A stretch of DNA of 64,000 nt from Pseudoflavonifractor phocaeensis (GTDB lineage Bacteria; Bacillota; Clostridia; Oscillospirales; Oscillospiraceae). Position 1 is the stretch's first letter, and every line of letters starts with the position of its first letter. Below, one piece after another: positions 7,661 to 16,563 of this stretch. The notes under the pieces are model-generated. The model had not been told where the DNA came from, did not search any database, and saw only the letters and a program-made list of their open reading frames with translations. The position numbers and the translations under genes are program-made. The stretch spans positions 108,059 to 172,058 of the forward strand of contig NZ_JADYTU010000002.1 in the NCBI RefSeq assembly GCF_021531375.1, in the 5' to 3' direction.

Positions 7661-9144
7661 CGCGGGGACTGGCAGTCCGCCAGGATGGACTGGACCATCC
7701 CCTGGACGGAGGTGTCCGCCGGGACCAGGGGGGAGGGACCGCCCCGGTCCAGCAGGGCCTGGGCGGTGACCTCGCCGATGCAGACGCATCTGGCCCGAGA
7801 GGGCAGAGCGCCGTACTGCCGGAAAAACAGGTCCACTCCGCTGGCGCTGGAGAAGGTGAGGTAGTCCAGGCTGGGCAGCGCGTGGGCGGTCTGCCGGGCG
7901 ATCTCCGGATCTGATTGCAAGTCATAGAGGGGGATCTCATGGACGGTCAGCCCCCGCTCATGAAGCAGGGCGGGCAGCACCGGGGAGCCCTTCAGAGACC
8001 GGAGGAGGAAGATGTCCTCCTCCGGTTTTGCCATCTCCCGGAGGGCGAGCCCCAGCCCCCGGCTGGTGTACTGGGCCGGACACAGGTCCGCCCGGATGCC
8101 GTGCTGTGCCAGAGCTTCTCCGGTAGCTGCCCCGATCACGGCGAATTTGCAGGCGTGGAGCCTTCGCAGGTCGAGCCCCTGTTCCCGGAGCCGCCGGAAA
8201 AACAGCCGGACCCCGTTGGCGCTGGTAAAGACCAGCCAGTGGGGGGCTCCGTCCGCCAGCACGGAGAATTCCAGATCGGGCTCAAGCTCCAAAAGAAGGG
8301 AGCGCTCCGCTAAGGTGACCGAGGCGCCCAGCCCTGTCAGCGCCTCCTCCAGACGCCCGGCGACGGCTTCCGTGCCGGTGATCCCCACACGGACCCCGTC
8401 CAGGGGCCCGGAGAGGGTGGAAGAGAGGTCCATCCCGGCCACCTGGCCCACCACGATGACGGCGGGAGGCTGTACCTCACGGGCCAGATCGGCGATGTCG
8501 GCCAGGGTGCCCCGCACCGTGGCAGGATGAGGGGCGTTCCCTCCGGAGATGACGGCCGCCGGTGTGTCCGGGTCCTTTCCCGCCGCCAGCAGCCGGGCGG
8601 CCAGCTGAGGAAGCTGGCTCAGTCCCATCAGAAAGACCAGCGTCCCCTCCAGCACGGCCAGCTTGTCCAGTTGGGAGGGCAGGGCGTCCGGCGTGTGGGC
8701 GGTGTGCCCGGTGACGATGTGGAGGCTTTGGCTGGCGCCCCGGTGAGTGACCGGGATGCCGACAAGAGCGGGGATAGCGATGGCGGAGGAGACGCCGGGG
8801 ATCTCCTCATAGGGGATGCCGGCGGCCTGGAGGGCCAGGATCTCCTCACCGCCCCGGCCGAACACGAAGGGGTCCCCTCCTTTGAGACGGGCCACACCCT
8901 TGCCCTCCCGGGCAAGGGCCACCAGCTTGGCGCTGATGTCGGACTGGGAGGCGGAGTGGCGGCCTTGCCGCTTGCCCATGTAGAGGCGCTCCGCTCCCTC
9001 CGGGACCAATTCCAGCAGCCGGGGGTCGATGAGGTCGTCATAGACCACGGCGTCGCAGCGCCGCAGCCGCTCCATCCCCCGCAGGGTGATCAGATCTGCC
9101 GGACCGCAGCCGGCGCCGATCAGGTAGACGCATCCGGTGTTCAT
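7657..9144 (-). CDS. cobA-hemD: uroporphyrinogen-III C-methyltransferase / uroporphyrinogen-III synthase fusion
   Basis: This 495-residue fusion joins two tetrapyrrole enzymes. Residues 1-245 are the SAM-dependent methyltransferase that makes precorrin-2, with GAGCGPADLIT at 10-20, GGDPFVFGRGGEE at 89-101 and the VTGHTAH region. Residues about 250-495 match uroporphyrinogen-III synthase (two-lobed HemD; VGITGTEAVAGRL near its start, VFTSANGVRLFF later). The arrangement is common in Clostridia. The start overlaps the stop of sirC by four bases (ATGA), so the two are translationally coupled. Product precorrin-2 leads to siroheme or cobalamin. Confidence 0.94.
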   Translation of the reverse strand: MNTGCVYLIGAGCGPADLITLRGMERLRRCDAVVYDDLIDPRLLELVPEGAERLYMGKRQGRHSASQSDISAKLVALAREGKGVARLKGGDPFVFGRGGEEILALQAAGIPYEEIPGVSSAIAIPALVGIPVTHRGASQSLHIVTGHTAHTPDALPSQLDKLAVLEGTLVFLMGLSQLPQLAARLLAAGKDPDTPAAVISGGNAPHPATVRGTLADIADLAREVQPPAVIVVGQVAGMDLSSTLSGPLDGVRVGITGTEAVAGRLEEALTGLGASVTLAERSLLLELEPDLEFSVLADGAPHWLVFTSANGVRLFFRRLREQGLDLRRLHACKFAVIGAATGEALAQHGIRADLCPAQYTSRGLGLALREMAKPEEDIFLLRSLKGSPVLPALLHERGLTVHEIPLYDLQSDPEIARQTAHALPSLDYLTFSSASGVDLFFRQYGALPSRARCVCIGEVTAQALLDRGGPSPLVPADTSVQGMVQSILADCQSPR

Positions 9145-9761
9145 TGGAATGATTCCTCCCCCTGTAAGATGTTACGTATTTGTTCGTCAGTCAGCGGTCC
9201 GCCCTGATCCAGACAGGCGGCGAACAGCTGGGTGAAGAGCCGGGAGCGCTGACGCTCCAACGGGAAGGCCTCCTTCAGCCCGGAGCGCTGTCCCTCCAGC
9301 CATTCCAGGATCTCGTCGAAGCGCTCGGGCAAAAGACGTTCCACCTGTTCCTTCAGCCAGATGGCGGCGGTGGGACTGGCGCCGCCGGTGGAGATGCCCA
9401 CGGAGAGGTCCCCGTGCCGGACCAGCGCCGGGAACAGGAAGGAGCAGGCTTCCCGGTCGTCTACTACATTCACGGGAATGCGCCGCTCCCGGCAGAGGGC
9501 GGAGATCTCCCTGTTGAGATTCTGATCGTCGGTGGCCGCCACCACGAAAAATACCTCCTCCAGATCCTGAGGGGAGAAGGCGCGCCGGAGAAGGGTGAGG
9601 CCGGGGATGGCCTCCAGCTCCGGCAGGAGGGCGGGGGAGACCACCGTGAGGCGGGGGCCGTAGGGCAGGAGCTTCTCTACTTTCCGCAGGGCCACGGTCC
9701 CGCCGCCTACGATCAGACCGGGCTGACCGGCCAGCTCAACAAAAAACGGAAAATATCCCAT
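9141..9761 (-). CDS. precorrin-2 dehydrogenase / sirohydrochlorin ferrochelatase-like (siroheme synthase N-terminal domain)
   Basis: The 206-residue protein oxidises precorrin-2 to sirohydrochlorin with NAD and may insert iron. It opens MGYFPFFVELAGQPGLIVGG with the Rossmann GGGTVALRK at 19-27, VVAATDD at 73-79 and the conserved VVDDREACSFLFPA near 99-112. I placed the start at ATG 9761; an in-frame ATG at 9857 would add a non-conserved tail. It is first in a two-gene operon with cobA-hemD. Confidence 0.9.
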   Translation of the reverse strand: MGYFPFFVELAGQPGLIVGGGTVALRKVEKLLPYGPRLTVVSPALLPELEAIPGLTLLRRAFSPQDLEEVFFVVAATDDQNLNREISALCRERRIPVNVVDDREACSFLFPALVRHGDLSVGISTGGASPTAAIWLKEQVERLLPERFDEILEWLEGQRSGLKEAFPLERQRSRLFTQLFAACLDQGGPLTDEQIRNILQGEESFQ

Positions 9762-9907
9762 AGATCTCTGCCGGACAGAGCCGGCACACCTCCTTGGATC
9801 AAAAGTTGCTTTTCCGGAAAAAATCTTGCCCGCCGGCGGCGGGACAGCGCGATTCATGCGCCGAATACAATAATATTATAGCACAAAAAGAAAACGAATT
9901 TTAGGGG

Positions 9908-9935
9908 TTGACAAGTCAGGGAAATATGGTATAAT
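9908..9935 (+). promoter_or_regulatory. promoter for the second tRNA-Ala
   Basis: TTGACA (9908-9913), 16-base spacer, TATAAT (9930-9935), about 54 bases before the tRNA. Confidence 0.85.
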
Positions 9936-9988
9936 AACACCCGGACTTGAGTGCGGGACCTGAAACGCATTTGAGTAAAAGTAAATAT

Positions 9989-10064
<76 letters not shown>

Positions 10065-10077
10065 ATTTCAAAAAGAG

Positions 10078-10119
10078 ATGCAAAGGACTCGTTTCCAAAA
10101 GGAAACGAGTCCTTTGCAT
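10078..10119 (+). terminator. long hairpin after tRNA-Ala copy 2
   Basis: A perfect 19-bp stem (10078-10096 with 10101-10119) and AAAA loop; the following T-tract is short. Confidence 0.8.
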
Positions 10120-10260
10120 TTGCGTCAATGAAACCACCAGCCAGCAATGGACGCTCCAGATGGTCCCCTGCAAATTGTGTCAACCCCTTACCAGAGCGCA
10201 TAGGATGAACTGTGCCAACCGGCACACAGGCACAATCATGAACGAAGGGACGATTATTCT

Positions 10261-10578
10261 ATGGAAGCCATGCAAAGCTTACCTTTCCGTCACGATGACA
10301 GCCGCTGCAAAGCGATTACTGAGTTGATCGAAGCTGTCGCCAAGGAGCAGGAGACCCTGGCCCGCATTCTGGAGGCCGAGCACAAAAAGATCGAAAAGAC
10401 CACCGAGCTGTGCGGCACCGATGTGGATGACTTGGTCAAGATCGACAAGAGCGTCGAGCGTGTTCTGGCCGCGGTGACCCGCCTGGATCTGGCACTCCAG
10501 CTGAAGCTGGACCTGTTCCAGGACTGCCTCTGCCCGGATACACCGTGCTCCGGCGACCACTCCCCCTGCCATAAATGA
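10261..10578 (+). CDS. small helical protein, possibly spore-surface associated
   Basis: This 105-residue protein is mostly amphipathic helix. The segment ITELIEAVAKEQETLARILE followed by AEHKKIEK resembles the LIExIAxEqxALAxILNAEgekIqK repeat I know from clostridial exosporium-type proteins. The C-terminus has four Cys in 20 residues (DCLCPDTPCSGDHSPC). GAAGGGA precedes the ATG. It is probably co-transcribed with the Cys-containing protein at 10640. The spore link is inference from the motif only. Confidence 0.5.
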   Translation: MEAMQSLPFRHDDSRCKAITELIEAVAKEQETLARILEAEHKKIEKTTELCGTDVDDLVKIDKSVERVLAAVTRLDLALQLKLDLFQDCLCPDTPCSGDHSPCHK

Positions 10579-10639
10579 ACCGGACGCGGATCAGGAGCAA
10601 GCTCCCGATCCGCGCTGTATTGCTGAGGAGGACCATTTC

Positions 10640-10963
10640 ATGGGCTGCTTTCTTTCAGAACCCTTAGTCCCTAAGGACAGCGACAGCTTGCTCTGCGTAT
10701 ACTGTCAGAAGTGCCGATACCAGAAGAGGTGTCCTTATATTTACGATCAGGCTTTGTACCGTGCGGCCCGCCAAGGATGTGCGGCGGCGCAGCTCCTGAC
10801 AGCAGAAGCTGACCGGACCCTGAAGAGGCTTTCCCGTGCTGACGACGTCCGCTGCCTGCGCAGCAGTGACGGGGCTGTCGAGTATGTGCTGTCCCATGCA
10901 CTGAGCTTGGAAATGTCCTCGCTGGATGAACTGGGTGCCCAAACGGTGAAAGGCGTCCTTTGA
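10640..10963 (+). CDS. small protein of unknown function with an N-terminal Cys cluster
   Basis: I do not recognise this 107-residue protein. Its N-terminal third contains CVYCQKCRYQKRC (Cys 19, 22, 25 and 31), a spacing able to bind a metal or an iron-sulfur cluster; the rest is predicted helix. A strong GAGGAGG site precedes the ATG, and it follows the 10261 gene by 61 bases, so the two probably form an operon ending at the terminator at 11056. Confidence 0.6.
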   Translation: MGCFLSEPLVPKDSDSLLCVYCQKCRYQKRCPYIYDQALYRAARQGCAAAQLLTAEADRTLKRLSRADDVRCLRSSDGAVEYVLSHALSLEMSSLDELGAQTVKGVL

Positions 10964-11055
10964 GGAGCCACTGATTCAATAGTCTTTATGCAAATCAGGA
11001 AACATGGTTGTCGTAACGTTTGCTACTGCCGGGTGTTAAGAAACGGGACGGGAAC

Positions 11056-11091
11056 AAAAAGGCCTGTAACGGCAACGTTACAGGCCTTTTT
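11056..11091. terminator. bidirectional terminator between convergent units
   Basis: A perfect 16-bp stem (11056-11071 with 11076-11091) whose arms begin with five A and end with five T, serving the 10640 gene and the minus-strand importer operon. Confidence 0.92.
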
Positions 11092-11099
11092 AAAAGGAT

Positions 11100-11885
11100 T
11101 CAGCCCTCTTTCCGGGTATCTCCCGGCGCAAACAGATAGGCGACGCCGCCGGAAGGGGAGCGCACCTGCTCCGTACGGACGGAGAACACCCGGTCCAGTG
11201 CGCCGGAGCGGTAGACCGCCTCGGGCGGGGCCGCCATGACCACCGTGCCCGCTCCGTCCATCAGACAGACCCGGTGGGACACGGTCAGGGCGTCGGACAG
11301 GTCGTGGAGCGTCATGACCACCGTTTTTCCGCTCTGGTTCAGCCGCCGGGCCAGCTCCATAACTGCCAGCCTGCTGCCCACGTCCAGGTAGGTGGCGGGC
11401 TCGTCCCACAGCAGCAGCGGCGTCTCCTGGGCCACCGTCATGGCCAGATACACCCGCTGGCGCTGACCGCCGGACAGCTGTCGCAGCTTTTTGTGCCGCC
11501 ACTGGGTCACCTCCGTGATCTCCATGGCGCGGTCCACCTGTTCCCGGTCGTGGGCGGTCATCTGCCTGGAAAATCCCAGATAAGGGAAGCGGCCGTGGGC
11601 CACCAGAGCCCCTACGGTGATGTCCGGGGTCTCCCGGAGCTGGGGCAGATAGGCCCGGAACCGGGCCAGTTCCCGCTCGGACAGTTGGGCCAAGTCCCGG
11701 TCCTCTGCCTGGACGGAGCCAGCCTGAGGGGGGAGCAGTCCGGCCATGGTTCGGAGCAGGGTGGTCTTTCCGCAGCCGTTGGGCCCGATCAGGGAAAGGA
11801 TTTCCCCCCTGCGGACGGTCAGGTCCACCTGCCGGGAGACGGGAACGCCGGCGTAGCCGGTGCCCAGGCGGATACACTCAATCAT
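11100..11885 (-). CDS. ABC importer ATPase, FecE/BtuD type
   Basis: A 261-residue ATPase for a siderophore, haem or cobalamin importer. Walker A GPNGCGKT is at 34-41, the signature LSGGQ at 137-141, and Walker B LLLWDEPA at 157-164, followed by the LHDLSDA switch region typical of FecE. ATG 11885 overlaps the end of the permease gene by eight bases, indicating coupling. It is the last gene of a five-gene minus-strand operon. Confidence 0.93.
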   Translation of the reverse strand: MIECIRLGTGYAGVPVSRQVDLTVRRGEILSLIGPNGCGKTTLLRTMAGLLPPQAGSVQAEDRDLAQLSERELARFRAYLPQLRETPDITVGALVAHGRFPYLGFSRQMTAHDREQVDRAMEITEVTQWRHKKLRQLSGGQRQRVYLAMTVAQETPLLLWDEPATYLDVGSRLAVMELARRLNQSGKTVVMTLHDLSDALTVSHRVCLMDGAGTVVMAAPPEAVYRSGALDRVFSVRTEQVRSPSGGVAYLFAPGDTRKEG

Positions 11886-12894
11886 GCAGCTTCCCTCCTC
11901 TCCTGTGGAACAGCAGGACGATGAAGCAGCACCCGCCGACCAGGGACAGGACCACACCCACGGGGAGCTCGAAGGGGGCGAACAGCACCCGGCCCAGCAG
12001 ATCGCACAGCAGCACGCTGCTGGCCCCCAGCAGGGCCGACCCTGCCACCACCGTCCGGCTGTCCGCGCCCAGGAGAATGCGGGCGGCATGGGGCACCAAC
12101 AGCCCCACAAAGCCGATGAGCCCGGCAAAGCTCACCGAGGCCCCCGCCAGCACCGCCGCCGTCAGGATCAGCAGCAGCCGGCAGCGCTCCACCTTCAGCC
12201 CCAGGGAGTGGGCCATCTCCTCTCCCAGAGCGAGGATGTTCATATCTCCGCTCAGAACCAGGGCGGCGGCCAGTCCCGCCGCCAGATAGGGCAGGGCTGC
12301 TTTCAGCTCTCCCATGGTGACGCCGTTGAGGGTGCCCACGGAAAAGCTGTTATAGGCCGCCAGAATGTCGGGGAACAGGAACCTAATGCAGGCGGAGGCC
12401 GCGTTGATGACGCTGGTCACCGCCACGCCGGCCAAAATCAGGGTCATCCGGGAGGCTCCGGTCCACCGGGCCACCCCGTAGATCAGCAGGGCGCAGGCCA
12501 GCGCGCCTACGAAGGCGGCAGCCGGCAGCAGGGCCACCGCCCTGGGAAACAGGGCCATCACCATCAGGGAGGCAAAACCCGCCCCGGCGTTTACACCGAT
12601 GATGTTGGGTCCGGCCAGGGAGTTGTTCAGCACCACCTGGAGTACCGCCCCGGAGACTGCCAGACCGCAGCCGCACAGAACGCCGCCCAGGGTCCTGGGC
12701 AGGCGGGAATAGAGGAAGATCCGCAGGGCCGTATCCTCCCAGTCGCCGGCCAGGGCCGCACGAAGCGCCTGCCACAGGGACAGGCGGATGGAGCCCAGCA
12801 GAAGGGACAGGACCACCGATACCAGCAGCAGCGCCGCCAGCCCGGCCAGCCGCATCCCGGACCGCCGTCCGTCCATCCGCTTCCATTGGTCCAT
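11878..12894 (-). CDS. FecCD-family ABC importer permease
   Basis: This 338-residue membrane protein has eight to ten hydrophobic segments and the FecCD hallmarks: LRLPRTLGGVLCGCGLAVSG-like entry loop, NNSLAGPNIIGVNAGAGF near residues 90-107, and the C-terminal GFVGLLVPHAARILLGAD coupling region that docks on the ATPase. These permeases transport iron chelates, haem or cobalamin. AAGAAAGGGTG precedes the ATG. It follows the ECF fusion gene by 87 bases without a terminator, so it appears to share that operon. Confidence 0.92.
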   Translation of the reverse strand: MDQWKRMDGRRSGMRLAGLAALLLVSVVLSLLLGSIRLSLWQALRAALAGDWEDTALRIFLYSRLPRTLGGVLCGCGLAVSGAVLQVVLNNSLAGPNIIGVNAGAGFASLMVMALFPRAVALLPAAAFVGALACALLIYGVARWTGASRMTLILAGVAVTSVINAASACIRFLFPDILAAYNSFSVGTLNGVTMGELKAALPYLAAGLAAALVLSGDMNILALGEEMAHSLGLKVERCRLLLILTAAVLAGASVSFAGLIGFVGLLVPHAARILLGADSRTVVAGSALLGASSVLLCDLLGRVLFAPFELPVGVVLSLVGGCCFIVLLFHRRGGKLHD

Positions 12895-12981
12895 TGTTTC
12901 ACACCCTTTCTTACCGGCTTGATCGCCCCCACGGTGGGAGCGGTGATACGCTTTTCAAAAAATTGGGAGAGCGTCCGATTC

Positions 12982-15627
12982 CTACTCCACCAGCCCATAT
13001 TTGACCTGGATGCGGTCCAGCTTCTCCAGCATGGGTTCGGCCGCAAACCAGAGGAACAGCCATGTGGCGGCGGCATGAACGCAGTCCATGGGGAACCCGG
13101 TGATATAATAGGTCAAAAGGATCTTCCAATTGAGCTCGCTGGCCCACATCAGGGCGGAGGCCGGGTTCATGATGCCGCCGTAAATGAGGATGGCGGAGAG
13201 GGCTCCGAAGGAGCAGAGAGCTCCCCTGGTGCGGCGCAGCCAGCCCTTGCGGAACAAAACGCCCGCCAGAAAGCCGGTGATGCCCATGGCGAACATCTGC
13301 CAGGGCGTCCACGGACCCTGGGAGAACATCACATTGGAGGCCAGCATGGTCATAGCCCCCACCAGAAAGCCTGTCTCGCCTCCGAAAGCCACACCGGCGA
13401 TGATGGTGATGGCCAGAGCGGGCTTGAACTGGGGCAGCATGAAGAAAACCGCCCGCCCGGCCACGGCGATGGCGCAGAGTACCGCGATGACCACCAGCTC
13501 TCTGGCCTGGGGCTTGCGCCCCTCAAAGATCAGGAAGAAGGGTAGCATGGTCTCCAACAGGATCAGCAGGGCAATGAAATAATATTTCCTGCTGTCCAGA
13601 TAATACACGCCGAAAAACAGTGTCAGCGGGATCAGCAGCAGGATCATGACCATTGCCGCCAGTGTGCGCTTGGCAAGCTTCCGCTTCTCCCGGGGAGGCT
13701 GCTCCAGGTAGTCCGGGCGGCGGTGCCTGCGGCTGACGCAGGCGGCGAACACAAGCAGCGCCGCAATGAAAATGCCGTACAGTCCCATTTGACCCGCAGC
13801 CTGCTCTGACAGGCCCTGCGTATTGACCAGAGCGGTCAGATCGGCGGTCCCCATGAAGCGCAGCAACAGCGTCAGGGACAACCCGCCGGACAGTACGGCC
13901 CCCAGCCTGCGCGGCCACGAAAGGGGTTGCGGCCTGTCTGCGCTGCTGCCGACGTCCGGCTCAGGCAGCGCCGGGGTGTCCCTGGGAAGCTCCGGCGCGG
14001 GGGGAAGCTCGCCGCCGCAGGCGGCAATGAGATCCTCCGCCGTCACCGCCTCGGGCAGCAGGGACCGGGCCATCCGGTTGGCGGAGGTGGTGTAGAAGCT
14101 GTTTCCGGAGAAGAAGGCGCGGGGCGGCGCCTCGGCGACGATGTTCCCGTCAAAGAACAGAGCGCAGCGGTGGGCGTATTTGGCGCAGAACTCAATGTCA
14201 TGGCTGACCATGAGCACCGCCGTGCCCCAGGCCAAAAGGGCCTGCAGGATCTCCCCGAATACCTGCTTGAACTGGGCGTCCAGGCCCTTGGTGGGCTCGT
14301 CCAGCAGGAGAATCTCGGGGTCGAGGAGCAGGACCTTGGCCAGGGCGGCGCGCTGCTGTTCGCCGCCGGACAGATCGTAGGGGTGCCGGTCCAGCAGCTC
14401 CTCCAGGCGGCACAGCCGTACCACGCGGGCTACCTTGGCGTCCCGGACGTCCTGGCTGAGCTTTTTGTCCCTGAGAATCTCCAGCAGGTCCTCACGGACG
14501 GTCTTTTTGAGAAACAGAGTCTGGGGGCTCTGGGGCAGCACGCCCACGGTGCCCTGGGCAGACACCTTGCCGCGGACGGGCTTCAGCAGCCCGGCCGCTA
14601 ACTTGAGCGAGGTGGTCTTTCCGGTGCCGTTGCCGCCCAGCAGAGCCAGAAATTCTCCCCTCCTGACGGTGAGGGACAGGCCCTTCACCACGTCGGGCTG
14701 GTCCCGCTCATACCGGAACCACAGGCCGTCGGCCTGGACGGCGGCTGCGCCGTAGGGGATGTGCCCGGGCTCCGGAGGCAGATCGTTCCAAGTATGGCTC
14801 GCGCCAAAGCCGGCCAGCCACTCCCGGCCTTCCCGGACGGTAATGGGGCATTGGGCGTTGTTCTCCACCGCCGCCCACACCCGCATAGGGGTAGGCATGG
14901 CCAGGAACATGGCGTGTCCACGGCTCTTCAGCTGTGCGCCCACCTCCCTGGGAGTTCCGGCGCAAAGCAGCCTGCCCCCGTCCAGAACGGCGGCGCGGCT
15001 GGCCAATGGGAGCGCCTCCTCCAGACGGTGCTCCGTCAGAAGGATGGTGGTGCCCAGCTCCCGGTTGATCTTGCCCAGGGTGGCCAGAAAATCCGAGGCC
15101 GCGATGGGATCGAGCTGGGAGGTGGGCTCGTCCAGAAGCAGAAGATCGGGCTGCATGACCATGACGGAGGCAAGATTGAGCAGCTGCTTCTGCCCGCCGG
15201 ACAGCTGGGCGACGTCCCGGTGGAACCAGGTCTGGATGCCGAAGAAGGAGGCCATCTCCGCCACCCGGCGGCGGATGGTGGGTGTATCCCAGCCCAGGCT
15301 CTCCGGCCCAAAGGCCAGCTCGTGCCACACCTTATCGGTGACGATCTGGTTGTCCGGGGACTGCTGTACAAAGCCGATGCGCCGGGACTGGGTGCGCCGG
15401 TCCAGTTGGTCAAGGGGCGTCCCCTCGAAGAGGATCTGACCGCTCCGCCTCCCGTGGGGGACCAGAACAGTCTTCAACTGGCGGAGCAGGGTGCTTTTGC
15501 CGCAGCCGGAGGGGCCGCAGAGGACGAAGAACTCCCCCTGCCCCACCGAGAGGGTCAGGTCCTCCAGCGCGGGCTTTTCCTGCTCCGGATAGAAAAAGCT
15601 CAGGTTTCGGATCTCAAGTGTTTCCAT
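12982..15627 (-). CDS. ECF transporter triple fusion: two ATPase domains plus an S-component-like membrane domain
   Basis: The 881-residue protein joins parts that are usually separate. ATPase 1 (about 1-245): Walker A GPSGCGKS at 38-45, LSGGQ at 142-146, LLLLDEPTSQLD at 162-173. ATPase 2 (about 295-520): GGNGTGKT at 331-338, LSGGEQQRAALA at 419-430, LLLDEPTKGLD at 440-450. A Pro-rich linker (540-570) leads to about eight hydrophobic segments from 575 to 860; the last five (710-860), including ITIIAGVAFGGETGFLVGA, resemble an ECF S component. GGAGG precedes ATG 15627. It overlaps the T-protein gene by 28 bases. Substrate is not evident; the neighbours suggest a corrinoid or related cofactor. 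Confidence 0.88.
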   Translation of the reverse strand: METLEIRNLSFFYPEQEKPALEDLTLSVGQGEFFVLCGPSGCGKSTLLRQLKTVLVPHGRRSGQILFEGTPLDQLDRRTQSRRIGFVQQSPDNQIVTDKVWHELAFGPESLGWDTPTIRRRVAEMASFFGIQTWFHRDVAQLSGGQKQLLNLASVMVMQPDLLLLDEPTSQLDPIAASDFLATLGKINRELGTTILLTEHRLEEALPLASRAAVLDGGRLLCAGTPREVGAQLKSRGHAMFLAMPTPMRVWAAVENNAQCPITVREGREWLAGFGASHTWNDLPPEPGHIPYGAAAVQADGLWFRYERDQPDVVKGLSLTVRRGEFLALLGGNGTGKTTSLKLAAGLLKPVRGKVSAQGTVGVLPQSPQTLFLKKTVREDLLEILRDKKLSQDVRDAKVARVVRLCRLEELLDRHPYDLSGGEQQRAALAKVLLLDPEILLLDEPTKGLDAQFKQVFGEILQALLAWGTAVLMVSHDIEFCAKYAHRCALFFDGNIVAEAPPRAFFSGNSFYTTSANRMARSLLPEAVTAEDLIAACGGELPPAPELPRDTPALPEPDVGSSADRPQPLSWPRRLGAVLSGGLSLTLLLRFMGTADLTALVNTQGLSEQAAGQMGLYGIFIAALLVFAACVSRRHRRPDYLEQPPREKRKLAKRTLAAMVMILLLIPLTLFFGVYYLDSRKYYFIALLILLETMLPFFLIFEGRKPQARELVVIAVLCAIAVAGRAVFFMLPQFKPALAITIIAGVAFGGETGFLVGAMTMLASNVMFSQGPWTPWQMFAMGITGFLAGVLFRKGWLRRTRGALCSFGALSAILIYGGIMNPASALMWASELNWKILLTYYITGFPMDCVHAAATWLFLWFAAEPMLEKLDRIQVKYGLVE

Positions 15628-16538
15628 TTTCGATCCTCCGATTTGTTCAAAAATACCGGCGTCAGACACAGTGCCAGATACACCAGCTGGAAGCTGACCG
15701 TCATGGGGGTGATGGGGGCGACCCGGACGGTGGGGTAATAGCGGCAGTACAGCCCGCCGGCCATCCACCCGGCCAGGATATAAAATCCGCAGAAGGACAG
15801 CCACGCCAGAGCGCCCTTGTCCCGGCTGTCCAGACGGTAGATGGAAAAGGCGGTGCGGCCCGGCAGACCGTAACCCCGGCTCTTCATGCTGTCCGCCGTC
15901 TCAATGGCGTTTTCCAGCGCCCAGGTGACCAGGATGGAGAGGACTGTTACGGCGCCGCGAAGCCGCCAGATCAAGGGTCCCTTGGACACGTCGCGCCCCA
16001 CGTACCGCTGGGCTTCGCTGACCGCGTGGAGCTGCGCCTTGAAGCGGGGCACCAAGCGCAGGGTCATAGACAGCACCAGACTCAGGGCCGGAATGATGCG
16101 GCCGAACAGGTAAATGAACTTATCCGAGGTCATGACGGCGTGATAGCAGGAGAACCAGGTGATGACGCTGGCCAGCATCACGGCCGCGGCAATGCCGTAG
16201 AGGATGCTCTCCGCGGTCAGTGGATTGCCGGAGGGGAGATAGACCAGCAGCGTGGCCCCCTGATGGTTGAAAGCCGGATTGACTAGGGCCGCCATGAGTA
16301 TCATGGGCAGCATATACAGCAGGGAGAACCGCGCGGCTCTCCGGCCGTTGAGGCAGAGCGCGTAGCAGAGGGACGACCCCAGGGAAATGGCCAGGCTGGC
16401 CGGGTGCATGAAAAACATGGTGAACACCAGCACCAGCCCGAAGTACAGAAAATTCACGATGGGGTGGTAGCCGGAAAAGGCGTCTCGGTTTTGAATAAGG
16501 CAACCCTCCTGTGGCGCGAAGGCGGCGCGCCCAAGCAT
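15600..16538 (-). CDS. ECF transporter T component (CbiQ family)
   Basis: This 312-residue protein has five or six transmembrane segments and the T-component coupling sequence ADSMKSRGYGL near residue 215, which links ATPases to the S subunit. It is expected to pair with the A-A-S fusion encoded next. The start is uncertain: ATG 16538 has a modest AAAGGAT site, whereas a perfect AGGAGG sits eight bases before an in-frame ATT at about residue 16, where similarity to T proteins (NRDAFSGYHPIVNFLYF) begins. Either start is possible. Confidence 0.85.
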   Translation of the reverse strand: MLGRAAFAPQEGCLIQNRDAFSGYHPIVNFLYFGLVLVFTMFFMHPASLAISLGSSLCYALCLNGRRAARFSLLYMLPMILMAALVNPAFNHQGATLLVYLPSGNPLTAESILYGIAAAVMLASVITWFSCYHAVMTSDKFIYLFGRIIPALSLVLSMTLRLVPRFKAQLHAVSEAQRYVGRDVSKGPLIWRLRGAVTVLSILVTWALENAIETADSMKSRGYGLPGRTAFSIYRLDSRDKGALAWLSFCGFYILAGWMAGGLYCRYYPTVRVAPITPMTVSFQLVYLALCLTPVFLNKSEDRKWKHLRSET

Positions 16539-16563
16539 GTGTAAGATCCTTTGGGGGAAGGGT

